This document shows, piece after piece, positions 8,385 to 15,607 of a stretch of DNA of 64,000 bases (its first letter is position 1; each line of letters begins with the position of its first letter). The stretch lies in NCBI GenBank assembly GCA_047602185.1, contig JASGHY010000001.1, forward strand, positions 2,294,001 through 2,358,000. The letters run 5' to 3'. Both the position numbers and the translations under genes were made by a program. The notes beneath the pieces were generated by a model, which was not told the DNA's origin, ran no database searches, and saw only the letters and a program-made list of their open reading frames with translations. The stretch is from PMP191F sp047602185. GTDB taxonomy: Bacteria; Bacteroidota; Bacteroidia; Chitinophagales; Chitinophagaceae.

Positions 8385-9305
8385 TCATTTTTTTATATGT
8401 TCTATCAACTTTTCAAGTGACTCCCTATGCTTTTTGAGATCCAACCTAATCTGTTTAAACTTAGCTTCGTCAAATTCATAGTTATCCTTGCCGCTTTGGG
8501 CCTTTAAAAACTCCTTTCCTTCATCATTGGTAAGCACTTTTGCATGTGCAAATTTATTCCTGATCTCGATAACCTCACTCTGGTATGCTTTATTTAGTTT
8601 AAGAAACTCTGAAACATATGCATGCAGGCTGGTATTTTTCTTAAGTATCCCCCTCAACAATTTCCACTTTTTAATTGAATCCATAAGATGTAAGACACCA
8701 ACGGTGCCCTCGTCCTCATATTTCAATTTCAAAGCAGCATCTCGATCAGAATTGCTTTTTAAAATATTATTTTCTATAAAATCATTTGTGTCAAATGATG
8801 ATATGAGATCCGAAGTAATACAAATTTGAAGCCCGTCTTCGATCATTGAATCCAAATCAGAGGTTTCCCCTACAATTAAACCTCTCATAGAGTTTATCTC
8901 TTCTATTTTCTTAATCGTAGTATGAAAGACTTTTTCAAATTTACTTTCTATCTCCCTACGATCAGAATGATAAACACCTTCAAATAAATGTTCTTTTATT
9001 GAATCAGTAATACTCTGCTTATCGCTTGAATAAAATATAATGTCCGTGTAAATATTTTTATCTCGAAGAAAATCAATAATGGAGTCGCCATCTTTTGAAT
9101 TCCGCAACTTGAAGTCAATCAAGAAAATGTCATACTTTTTGAGCCCATTTGAGACTAATTCTTCCACAACCTCATCCAAGGATTTTTTTCTTTCAATCTT
9201 CGGATGAAAACCGTAATCTTTAATCGTGTCACTAAGTAATTCCGCTGTAGTGTCAAACCAGGATGTGTCATCCTCTACCCAGAGGATATAATAATTTAAC
9301 TTCAT
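8385..9305 (-). CDS. Receiver domain fused to a HEPN-like domain
   Basis: A 306-residue protein, last gene of the island operon. Residues 1-125 form a CheY-like receiver: acidic triad E11-D12-D13 after strand LWV, phosphoacceptor D64 in FLIDFKL, and a Ser pair at 93-94 (FYSS). The usual Lys after strand 5 is not obvious, with YHSDRR at the expected place. Residues 150-306 are all-helical and contain EIRNKFAHA, a perfect RNxxxH (Rx4H) HEPN ribonuclease motif with R249 and H254. HEPN domains are effector RNases in many abortive-infection and toxin systems. The start codon overlaps the stop of the kinase-like gene by 4 nt (ATGA). Inferred role: effector whose RNase activity is controlled by phosphorylation. 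Confidence 0.75.
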   Translation of the reverse strand: MKLNYYILWVEDDTSWFDTTAELLSDTIKDYGFHPKIERKKSLDEVVEELVSNGLKKYDIFLIDFKLRNSKDGDSIIDFLRDKNIYTDIIFYSSDKQSITDSIKEHLFEGVYHSDRREIESKFEKVFHTTIKKIEEINSMRGLIVGETSDLDSMIEDGLQICITSDLISSFDTNDFIENNILKSNSDRDAALKLKYEDEGTVGVLHLMDSIKKWKLLRGILKKNTSLHAYVSEFLKLNKAYQSEVIEIRNKFAHAKVLTNDEGKEFLKAQSGKDNYEFDEAKFKQIRLDLKKHRESLEKLIEHIKK

Positions 9306-11845
9306 CTTTTGAAATGAATAATTAATTCAAAACCCTTTTTGTATTCCGAGTTATATTCTATGGTCGCATTGAAGTCGCTTTCGAGTATTCTCTTTACATG
9401 ACTAAGTCCTAAACCGGCACCCCTAGTTGAAGTAATTCCTTCTTCAAAAATCAACTTTTCATCTATGCTCGAATCTAATGACTTTCCCATATCTCTAATT
9501 GAAAGAATTACAGTTTTTCCTTTATTTGTAAACTCAAAAACAACTTTAGAAGCACTCTTTTTACTAGAGTTGCTTAGAATGTTATCAAGTACTACAGATA
9601 GCTCTATCGGCTGGAATTCCCTAATAAACTCAACGCCATTATCAATTATTTCGATTTTTAGTTCCTTGTGTAAAACAAGGTAAATATTCTTGATGTAGTT
9701 ATTTATATACTTAACAATATCCTCTTCTGTCGACAATTGAGCCTGCAAGTAGTTAGACTTCGTAGTAAACTTAGTTATTGTAATTATTTTTTCATTTGCT
9801 AAACCAATTCCTTGTAAGAAAGCCAGCATATCTTCCCTTTTTATATTGGGATTTCTATCTAACTTGTTTTTGAAAAGCTTGATTTTTTTGCTTATATCAT
9901 CTGCATAAACTCCTATAATATGATTTGAGTCACGTAAATCTTTATATGTAATGGATTCTGCTGAACGAACCCTATCTAATTGCCTTTTCCTATTTTCTGC
10001 CGTTTTCTCTGCCTGCTTTCTTGCTTCCTCTTCTTTTCTAGCTTTTTCTTGCGCCTGTAATTTTTCTACTTCTGCCTTATATCTTTCTTTCTCTTTTCGC
10101 TCTGCCTCTAACTCCGCCTTTCGGCGCTTTTCTTCCTCCTCACGCTGTTTCTTTTCTGCTTCTTTTCTTTTTTTCTCCTCCTCCGCAGCTTTTTCTTCAG
10201 CCGCTTCTCTTTTCGCCCTTTCTTCTGCTTCGCGTTGCTGAGCTTCTTCTTTTTCTTTATAAAGTCTATTGAAATTTTTTTCGGTTAGTTTAATTTGGCT
10301 CAGCAATTTTTTGTCGTCGGTATTTTCAGCAATGCGCTCAAGGTCTTGAATGAATTTAGGTTGCGCAACCTCTAGTTGTTCATTTACAAAGTCGATTAGC
10401 CCTTTATCGTAGGATACAATTTTTATATTGCTATCATCCGAAAGAGATTTAATGAGATTAACAAAGTCAATCTTGCTTCCTAAATTTGATTTTATATCTT
10501 CATATGAATCTTTATCCTTATCATCTTTTAAATTTTTCCGAACCTCCTCTGCTTTCTCTTCACTAACAAAATAATTCTTTCGCTTAAACCCCTCCCCCCA
10601 CAGAACGCCAGAGACATATCTTTCTAATCTCTTTAAAGCTTTTTCGTCGAAAATTTCAAACAAAGTTTTTCGGCCTATAGTCTCAACAAGTCCGCCATCT
10701 CGACTTGAAACTTCTTTAAATTCATTAGATTTCTCAGTAATTAATTCAACCTTACCAAACAATTCGCGCGACCCAAGAAAACGTCCATATCCTTGCGTCT
10801 TATTTTTATCTAATCCCCAACTATCATCACCAACATTACCATATGGTTGAACCCGAAAACCATTTTTAAACAGAAAAATGTTGCCATAATTTACTGGCTC
10901 TATATCCATTATTTTTCCAAAGTTGATTTTGGCACTTCGATTTAGAAAGTATAAACTTACATCCAAATCATCGATAAGTTTTTTATACTTGTTTACCTCT
11001 TCAATATGGTATATTAGGTTTCCCCTATCAATTAGTTTAGTAGTTATCTTATTCCCTTCAATCTTAACGCTTACTTGTGTTGTTTTTATATCAAGAACTT
11101 TAAGGATACTGTTATTGATGACTCCATTAATTTTTTGGAACCCCGTTTTCCCTTCATCTCTGTCCAAAAATTCATTTGCAACAATCTCTATCTTAAAATC
11201 ATCTTGTTTTGAAAATGGATTGATTAATTTTTCTAACGATCTTTTCAGTTCAACCATTTTATCTTCGTCCCAAACAGAATTCAGCTGCTTGATTCGTAAA
11301 ACAGTACCATGTGGCTTTTGTTGAGGGAATACGACTTTCTCACTCGTTCTTTCCATCGGGATCATAATCGCTCCAAAGCTCTGCTTCGCATCTATTTCAA
11401 ACTGATTCCAGTCGACATTTATTTTGTAAACACTACTCTGATTGTCTCGTTTAGAAACTAATTCTAGTTCATTGCCTAATCTATCGCACGAAAACCTGCC
11501 TACTCCTTTGGCTCCTGCAAAAAACCTTCTTGACTTTGAGTTATTCAGGTGCGATTTCCTTTTAATTTCATCTTCATTTTCTTCATCTTCGCTTCCATCC
11601 TTCTTAGCCGAATATGCGACCGCAAACCATTTAGTTTTCAGATCGTTTCGGGACATTCCTTTACCATTATCAGCAATGATAATTTCGTCCTTTAGAAAGG
11701 TCAGTGTGACATAATCCGCATAAGCGTCGTACGAGTTTTTTACAAGCTCATAAATTGCAATGAAATCATCGGTAATTAGGTCACGCCCAATAATATTCTT
11801 AATGCCAGTTTTAACATCAAATGTGATAAATTCTTTTTCAGGCAT
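9302..11845 (-). CDS. Dual-GHKL ATPase / histidine-kinase-like sensor with long coiled coil
   Basis: An 847-residue soluble protein. Residues 20-180 are an Hsp90/MutL/MORC-type GHKL ATPase: N-box ELVKNSYDA (E33, N37, D40), DNGKGM (59-64) and GAKGVGRFSC (111-120). Residues 180-420 look like the following S5-like transducer domain (FLFKNGFRVQPYG). Residues 530-625 are an uninterrupted Glu/Lys/Arg/Ala coiled coil. Residues 630-700 could be a dimerisation/phosphoacceptor helix with H642. Residues 740-847 are a second GHKL domain of histidine-kinase type: N-box LDNILSNSSKK, degenerate G1 DMGKS, and GAGLGLSHVKRI. It overlaps the methyltransferase gene upstream by 8 nt and the receiver-HEPN gene downstream by 4 nt. 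Prokaryotic MORC/MutL-like ATPases linked to cytosine methylases are known from comparative genomics; the phosphorelay role is inferred. Confidence 0.8.
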   Translation of the reverse strand: MPEKEFITFDVKTGIKNIIGRDLITDDFIAIYELVKNSYDAYADYVTLTFLKDEIIIADNGKGMSRNDLKTKWFAVAYSAKKDGSEDEENEDEIKRKSHLNNSKSRRFFAGAKGVGRFSCDRLGNELELVSKRDNQSSVYKINVDWNQFEIDAKQSFGAIMIPMERTSEKVVFPQQKPHGTVLRIKQLNSVWDEDKMVELKRSLEKLINPFSKQDDFKIEIVANEFLDRDEGKTGFQKINGVINNSILKVLDIKTTQVSVKIEGNKITTKLIDRGNLIYHIEEVNKYKKLIDDLDVSLYFLNRSAKINFGKIMDIEPVNYGNIFLFKNGFRVQPYGNVGDDSWGLDKNKTQGYGRFLGSRELFGKVELITEKSNEFKEVSSRDGGLVETIGRKTLFEIFDEKALKRLERYVSGVLWGEGFKRKNYFVSEEKAEEVRKNLKDDKDKDSYEDIKSNLGSKIDFVNLIKSLSDDSNIKIVSYDKGLIDFVNEQLEVAQPKFIQDLERIAENTDDKKLLSQIKLTEKNFNRLYKEKEEAQQREAEERAKREAAEEKAAEEEKKRKEAEKKQREEEEKRRKAELEAERKEKERYKAEVEKLQAQEKARKEEEARKQAEKTAENRKRQLDRVRSAESITYKDLRDSNHIIGVYADDISKKIKLFKNKLDRNPNIKREDMLAFLQGIGLANEKIITITKFTTKSNYLQAQLSTEEDIVKYINNYIKNIYLVLHKELKIEIIDNGVEFIREFQPIELSVVLDNILSNSSKKSASKVVFEFTNKGKTVILSIRDMGKSLDSSIDEKLIFEEGITSTRGAGLGLSHVKRILESDFNATIEYNSEYKKGFELIIHFKR

Positions 11846-13076
11846 TGATCATCTTGTTTAAGATAACTCCGGCTTGCTCTCCAAATAGCGGAGGTATTGC
11901 ATTGCCTATTTGTGTGTATCGAGGAACTTCTTTAACTCTATTCTTACCGCCTGTAGTATATTTTCCATGGAAAAAATACCAATCGGGGAAACTTTGAATA
12001 CGCGCATATTCACGCACAGTCAAAATTCGAGGTTCTTGGTAATGTATGTAATCATCCGGAAGCGTCGTAATAGTAGGTGCAACCTCTTTTGCATCCAATG
12101 GTATAATAACGTGCTTATTTATATTAAGTCTTTTCCTTATAGACGAATGGAGGTTTTTACCTTTAGGTGCTTGTAAAAACAGCTTAAACTTTTGCTGAAT
12201 ATCAACCCTGTGATTCGGAAAACTGTGACTATCAGGAATAGTTCTCAGTACTCCCTGTCGCAAATATTTTTGATATAGTGATTTAGGAGTTGAATACTTG
12301 CCGCTAAAAAAATTTCTACCCCTGTCGGGAGTCGGCTGGAGACCATTCTCTTTTAATAAATCAGAAATTGCGTCAATTAATTTTGGAAATTGTGGCAATT
12401 TTCTTTCTTGCAGGAACGATTTTTTATTTTCAATAAGCATCGAAAAAAACGAAGAAACATCAATGTTGTGATGATTTGCATTTCTACGAATACCCACCAG
12501 AATGAATCGTGTCCTTTTTTGTGGTATCCCGTATCTTGAAAAGTCTATCATCTCACCCTTAACCTCGTAGCCTAATTGGTCCAAGGTCTCTACAACATAT
12601 TCTGAATAAGCTTTACCTCGCGCTTTGACCTGATCCCGCATTTGAGCTTTATTTTTTTTAAACTCAAGGGTGAAGCCTTTAACATTCTCAAAGAAGATAA
12701 GTTTAGGCCTAGTATATTCTATGAATTTTAGGTAGGAATCGATGAGCCCATTTCGAATATCGCCTTCTTTACGCAATCCTGCCGTAGAAAAACCTTGACA
12801 CGGCGGTCCTCCAGCTACTAGATCGACCTTCCCCTGCATAGCAAGCAATTGATCTTTGAAATCAATAAGGACTTTATCAATCTCAAGATTTTGGAGGGGC
12901 AACCAGAACGGCCAAGCAAAATGCCCCTTATTATCAATTAAGTTGTACTTGAGCGTTTTGAAGGCATCTGGACTTTTTTCAATCGCAAAAAGCCCTTTCC
13001 AGCCTGCTTTGTGCAGGCCAAGGGACAAACCTCCACAGCCAGCGAAGAGGTCTATGTACGTTAATTTTGCTGCCAT
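11838..13076 (-). CDS. DNA (cytosine-5-)-methyltransferase
   Basis: A 412-residue C5-cytosine methyltransferase with its motifs in canonical order: motif I DLFAGCGGLSLG (9-20, AdoMet site), motif IV GGPPCQGFS with catalytic C93, motif VI ENVKGF (130-135), motif VIII QKRTRFILVG, and motif X with QIGNAIPP. The variable target-recognition region lies roughly between residues 230 and 340, and the recognition sequence cannot be read from it. It sits 28 bp after the glycosylase gene and overlaps the ATPase gene by 8 nt, so the set is probably one transcript. Without a clear cognate restriction enzyme in the operon, modification may mark self for the downstream ATPase/HEPN module (inference). Confidence 0.95.
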   Translation of the reverse strand: MAAKLTYIDLFAGCGGLSLGLHKAGWKGLFAIEKSPDAFKTLKYNLIDNKGHFAWPFWLPLQNLEIDKVLIDFKDQLLAMQGKVDLVAGGPPCQGFSTAGLRKEGDIRNGLIDSYLKFIEYTRPKLIFFENVKGFTLEFKKNKAQMRDQVKARGKAYSEYVVETLDQLGYEVKGEMIDFSRYGIPQKRTRFILVGIRRNANHHNIDVSSFFSMLIENKKSFLQERKLPQFPKLIDAISDLLKENGLQPTPDRGRNFFSGKYSTPKSLYQKYLRQGVLRTIPDSHSFPNHRVDIQQKFKLFLQAPKGKNLHSSIRKRLNINKHVIIPLDAKEVAPTITTLPDDYIHYQEPRILTVREYARIQSFPDWYFFHGKYTTGGKNRVKEVPRYTQIGNAIPPLFGEQAGVILNKMINA

Positions 13077-13104
13077 AATGGGTTAATAGTCAGGGCGAAT
13101 ATAC

Positions 13105-13770
13105 TCAATTTAATACTTTTCTATAAAAAGTACAATGGGAAGCTAAGATGCATTTTTCGCATAAGGGTTTACGCGCTTTGCATACAAGGGCTGCAAAGTC
13201 TAGGATAGCCCAATTTATTTCCTTGGCAAAGGAGTGTGCAACGACTTGGTCAGCCAATTTTTGCAGGTACGGATCATACCTAATATCTGCCATCTTTCGT
13301 TCGCCAAAAAAACGTTCGAGCACCCGCGCCATATTAACGTCTAATAGCGGAGCTGGGACGCCAAAAACTTGTAACTGTATGGCATTCACAATATACTGGC
13401 CCAATAGCGGAATATGTTCCAGATCAATTCTTTGAGAAGGAAGCTGTCCATTTAACCGAACCATCTGCAATGCCAGTGCCTTTATTCGTTTTGCTCTCTG
13501 ACGGTATAGTCCGATTGGTTTTAGGTGATCTTCTAATGTACTTATCTCTGCTGAGGCGATCCAATGCCAGTGGGGAAAAGTGATAATGAATTGTGGATAG
13601 AAATTATTTACTGTTTCTGCCTTTGTCCTTTGAAGGAGCACTTCAGCAATGACAATTTGAAAGTCGGTGAGACCATTTTTTCGCCATGGAAAATGGTGGC
13701 GACCAGCAGTTTTAAACCAGGAAAGTAGACTGGTTTGAAAAAAGGCAATCTTATGATTGTTATTGTTCAT
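13105..13770 (-). CDS. MutY/Mig-type DNA glycosylase, probable T:G mismatch thymine-DNA glycosylase
   Basis: A 221-residue HhH-GPD glycosylase, first gene of the island operon. The helix-hairpin-helix segment IPLLGQYIVNAI has Tyr at residue 126, where Nth has Lys and MutY has Ser. The catalytic Asp is D144 in LLDVNMARVL. A C-terminal [4Fe-4S] motif C-x6-C-x2-C-x5-C spans 197-213. A Tyr/Asp pair at this spacing is the signature described for the thymine-DNA glycosylase Mig of Methanothermobacter, which is encoded beside a cytosine methylase and repairs T:G mismatches from 5-methylcytosine deamination. The adjacent methyltransferase fits that role. The MutY C-terminal MutT-like domain is absent, so it is not an ordinary adenine glycosylase. 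Confidence 0.8.
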   Translation of the reverse strand: MNNNNHKIAFFQTSLLSWFKTAGRHHFPWRKNGLTDFQIVIAEVLLQRTKAETVNNFYPQFIITFPHWHWIASAEISTLEDHLKPIGLYRQRAKRIKALALQMVRLNGQLPSQRIDLEHIPLLGQYIVNAIQLQVFGVPAPLLDVNMARVLERFFGERKMADIRYDPYLQKLADQVVAHSFAKEINWAILDFAALVCKARKPLCEKCILASHCTFYRKVLN

Positions 13771-13934
13771 TTACCTTAATCCCTAAAATTATATACCATT
13801 TATCGCAAAAATCATATTTACGACTAATCTTTAGCCTCCAATTATCGCCTAAAAATCATAAATAATATCCAAGCTTTACAACAAAAAACTAACACTTCTT
13901 CGCCAATACCTATGGAAAATATAACTATACTACT

Positions 13935-14190
13935 GCAATAATTCTCAAAATAATCAATCAAGCTATCTTTGAACTTATGTGCAGGAATGGCCGCAGTATC
14001 GATGGCCTGCTGCTCGAAGATCTGCAAGTGCTCCCTGATCTTGATGATATTCAAGGCTTCTTTATCAAAGTTCTTCTGTTTCTAGGTCTTGGGATGTGTT
14101 CATACCCAAACATTGGCATAAGGCCGATTACCCTCCCCACGACCATTGTCATATAACAAGAAGTGGAATCTTATCGCCACTCCTGTATCC
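13935..14190 (-). pseudogene. Truncated, stop-containing tyrosine integrase N-terminus
   Basis: Read on the minus strand, one frame gives VAIRFHFLLYDNG, then RPYANVWV, a TGA, THPKT, a TAG, then KQKNFDKEAL, IREHLQIFEQQ and IPAHKFKDSLIDYFENYC. This is the pattern of the arm-binding and start of the core-binding domains of Bacteroidota tyrosine recombinases. Two in-frame stops and loss of everything after about 100 residues, including the catalytic domain, show a dead remnant. Its place directly beside tRNA-Leu is the classic location of an island integrase. Confidence 0.65.
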
Positions 14191-14438
14191 AAGTGTCATA
14201 GGATAGCGGATTAAGAGGAGATAAAAAGGAGCGTGACGAAAATGCCTTTTCGGTCATGCCAGGAGTTAAGAATTGAATAAGGATAAAAGTGTGTAAAAAA
14301 GTGAGCGCATAATTCGAGTGGTGAGACGGAAGCATCACAACCATTTTGACTACGTAAAAACTGCGTGCCATTTGTTTGTTGTAAGTGGTGGGGAAAAAGC
14401 AAAAAAATGCGACACTCATTTGACACTCGTAAAAGAAA

Positions 14439-14469
14439 AAAGGTTGTAAATCAGCGATTTACAACCTTT
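14439..14469 (-). terminator. Terminator of tRNA-Leu
   Basis: A perfect 14-bp stem (arms 14439-14452 and 14456-14469, core GGTTGTAAATC) with a 3-nt loop, followed on the minus strand by a T-rich run. It begins 6 nt after the tRNA 3' end. Confidence 0.85.
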
Positions 14470-14474
14470 AACTG

Positions 14475-14558
14475 TGCCCAGAACAGGAATCGAACCTGCA
14501 CTACCTTGCGATAACCAGATTTTGAGTCTGACGCGTCTACCAGTTCCGCCATCTGGGC
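14475..14558 (-). tRNA. tRNA-Leu (anticodon CAA)
   Basis: Minus-strand cloverleaf with acceptor arms GCCCAGA / TCTGGGC, D-arm region GCGGAACTGGTAGAC, anticodon stem TCAGA / TCTGG around loop CTCAAAA (anticodon CAA), a long class-II variable arm as expected for leucine, and the T arm GCAGGTTCGAATCCTGT. The discriminator is A and CCA is not encoded. The 3' end is duplicated at 7253-7265, marking it as the integration target of the island. Confidence 0.95.
14477..14489 (+). repeat. tRNA-proximal att-like core
   Basis: CCCAGAACAGGAA inside the 3' acceptor/T-arm part of tRNA-Leu, identical to 7253-7265. The tRNA remains intact after integration. Confidence 0.6.
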
Positions 14559-14684
14559 ATTCCGTTTTTCTCAAACGGGGACGCAATATTACGGATTTGC
14601 CCCATCCCATCCAAAAATGTTCCTAAAATATTATTGCTATTTGCATGATTCTGAACCTGCAACAGGATGAAAGTCATAATCATG

Positions 14685-14736
14685 GTGGCTACAAGCCACA
14701 TAATGATCTCATCGAAGCGAGAGACGCTTCGATGAG
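14685..14736 (+). repeat. Double-hairpin dispersed repeat, copy 1
   Basis: Two small palindromes in tandem: GTGGCTACAAGCCAC and CATCGAAGCG...CGCTTCGATG. Related copies in opposite orientation lie at 23265-23319 and 25087-25139. The size and structure are REP-like. Confidence 0.7.
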
Positions 14737-14806
14737 CGCCCTAGCCTAAAGCCGGGTTCAACTTGCATAAAGCCCTACATTGTACATTTCTAAAAGCTTT
14801 TAGGAA

Positions 14807-15238
14807 TTACGTCTTTTCAAACACTGTGTCATTATAAAGCCGCTCAATAAATTTCTCAAACGAGTCACCTAGTGGTATAAAATCATCCTCGTGGGCAATA
14901 AAAGGAAGCAGTCCAAATTGAAAGGGGATTTGTCGTTTGTCTATAACAAACATCTCTACATTACAATTTGTCCCAATATAAATCGCCCACGGAAAGAATT
15001 CTGCACAGGTATCTTTTGTACTCTGATAAATTTGGTCAGCCGGATCAAACCTGGCAACAAACTCATTTATTAACCCTTCGAAGCCGTTTGTAAATTTCAA
15101 AAAACTCTTGTAGCCGTCAGGTAATTCAATCTCCAATTGTCTCTCAAGACTTGCTATTTCTTCATTTGTTGCAGGAAGATTAAGCTCGTTTTTGTTGCCA
15201 TCGACATCTATTTCAGGGAAATATTTTTTGAAGTCCAT
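14807..15238 (-). CDS. SMI1/KNR4 family protein (immunity-type)
   Basis: A 143-residue SUKH-fold protein. It shows the family start (LPATNEEIASLERQLEIELPDGYKSFL), the conserved FLKFTNGFEG turn, and the C-terminal pattern LPFIAHEDDFIPLGDSFEKFIERL. In bacteria, SUKH proteins are frequent immunity partners of polymorphic toxins. A 74-codon minus-strand open fragment without a start (15291-15515) ends 52 bp upstream and could be what is left of the toxin tip. No other partner is nearby, so this is probably an orphan immunity gene. Function is by family only. Confidence 0.8.
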   Translation of the reverse strand: MDFKKYFPEIDVDGNKNELNLPATNEEIASLERQLEIELPDGYKSFLKFTNGFEGLINEFVARFDPADQIYQSTKDTCAEFFPWAIYIGTNCNVEMFVIDKRQIPFQFGLLPFIAHEDDFIPLGDSFEKFIERLYNDTVFEKT

Positions 15239-15290
15239 CCTTTGGAAGTTAAGATTTAGAGTGTATCATTATAGGCGAGGCGCATAACGG

Positions 15291-15515
15291 CTACAGCTTT
15301 ACTTTAGGCAGGACATTCGTTGAATACTCGCCAGGAACTCCAGCCGATCTCAGCCAGCCGTTTTCAACACGGGTCACTGATGACTGAAGCTTTGTTAAAA
15401 CACCTCCGGGCTGTAATACGCCCCTGACACAACCAGGATTGGAAAATACAACACTTTCGCCGCCTATTAACGTACTGAATGAATTCTTCGTTATTAACGA
15501 GTTTTCCCTTATACC
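15291..15515 (-). pseudogene. Possible toxin C-terminal remnant upstream of immunity gene
   Basis: A minus-strand open stretch of 74 codons ends at TAG (15291-15293) and is bounded upstream by an in-frame TAA. It has no ATG. The peptide is protein-like (NSFSTLIGGESVVFSNPG, RVENGWLRSAGVPGEYSTN) rather than repeat-derived, and lies on the same strand just upstream of the SMI1/KNR4 gene, where a toxin C-terminus would be expected. I do not recognise the domain. It may be chance. Confidence 0.3.
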
Positions 15516-15607
15516 TTAAAAAGTGCTCTTATACGTTAGCAGTAAAACTCTTTACATCGTGCCGGTTTTCTTCTGTATTTTACTTCCTATAGCCAAATTG
15601 CATCAGT

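Larger units (their letters stand above)
7253..14489. mobile_element. tRNA-Leu-associated genomic island carrying a putative defence operon
   Basis: About 7.2 kb between a 13-bp direct repeat, with the integrase remnant next to the intact tRNA, as expected for a tRNA-targeting integrative element. The cargo is an HNH gene with an in-frame stop, the receiver-HEPN gene, a dual-GHKL ATPase gene, a cytosine methyltransferase gene and a DNA glycosylase gene. The genes look richer in A+T than the chromosomal genes around them. The integrase is decayed, so the island is probably fixed. Confidence 0.65.

Noticed and set aside
8385..13770. Identification of the operon as Detocs, DISARM or BREX
   Set aside because: The phosphotransfer logic resembles Detocs, but its known protein set (including a separate phosphate-buffer receiver) is not present. 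The DISARM helicase and phospholipase D proteins and the BREX PglZ/BrxC proteins are absent.
14416..14610. Minus-strand 64-codon frame
   Set aside because: It is the translated tRNA-Leu gene and its terminator.
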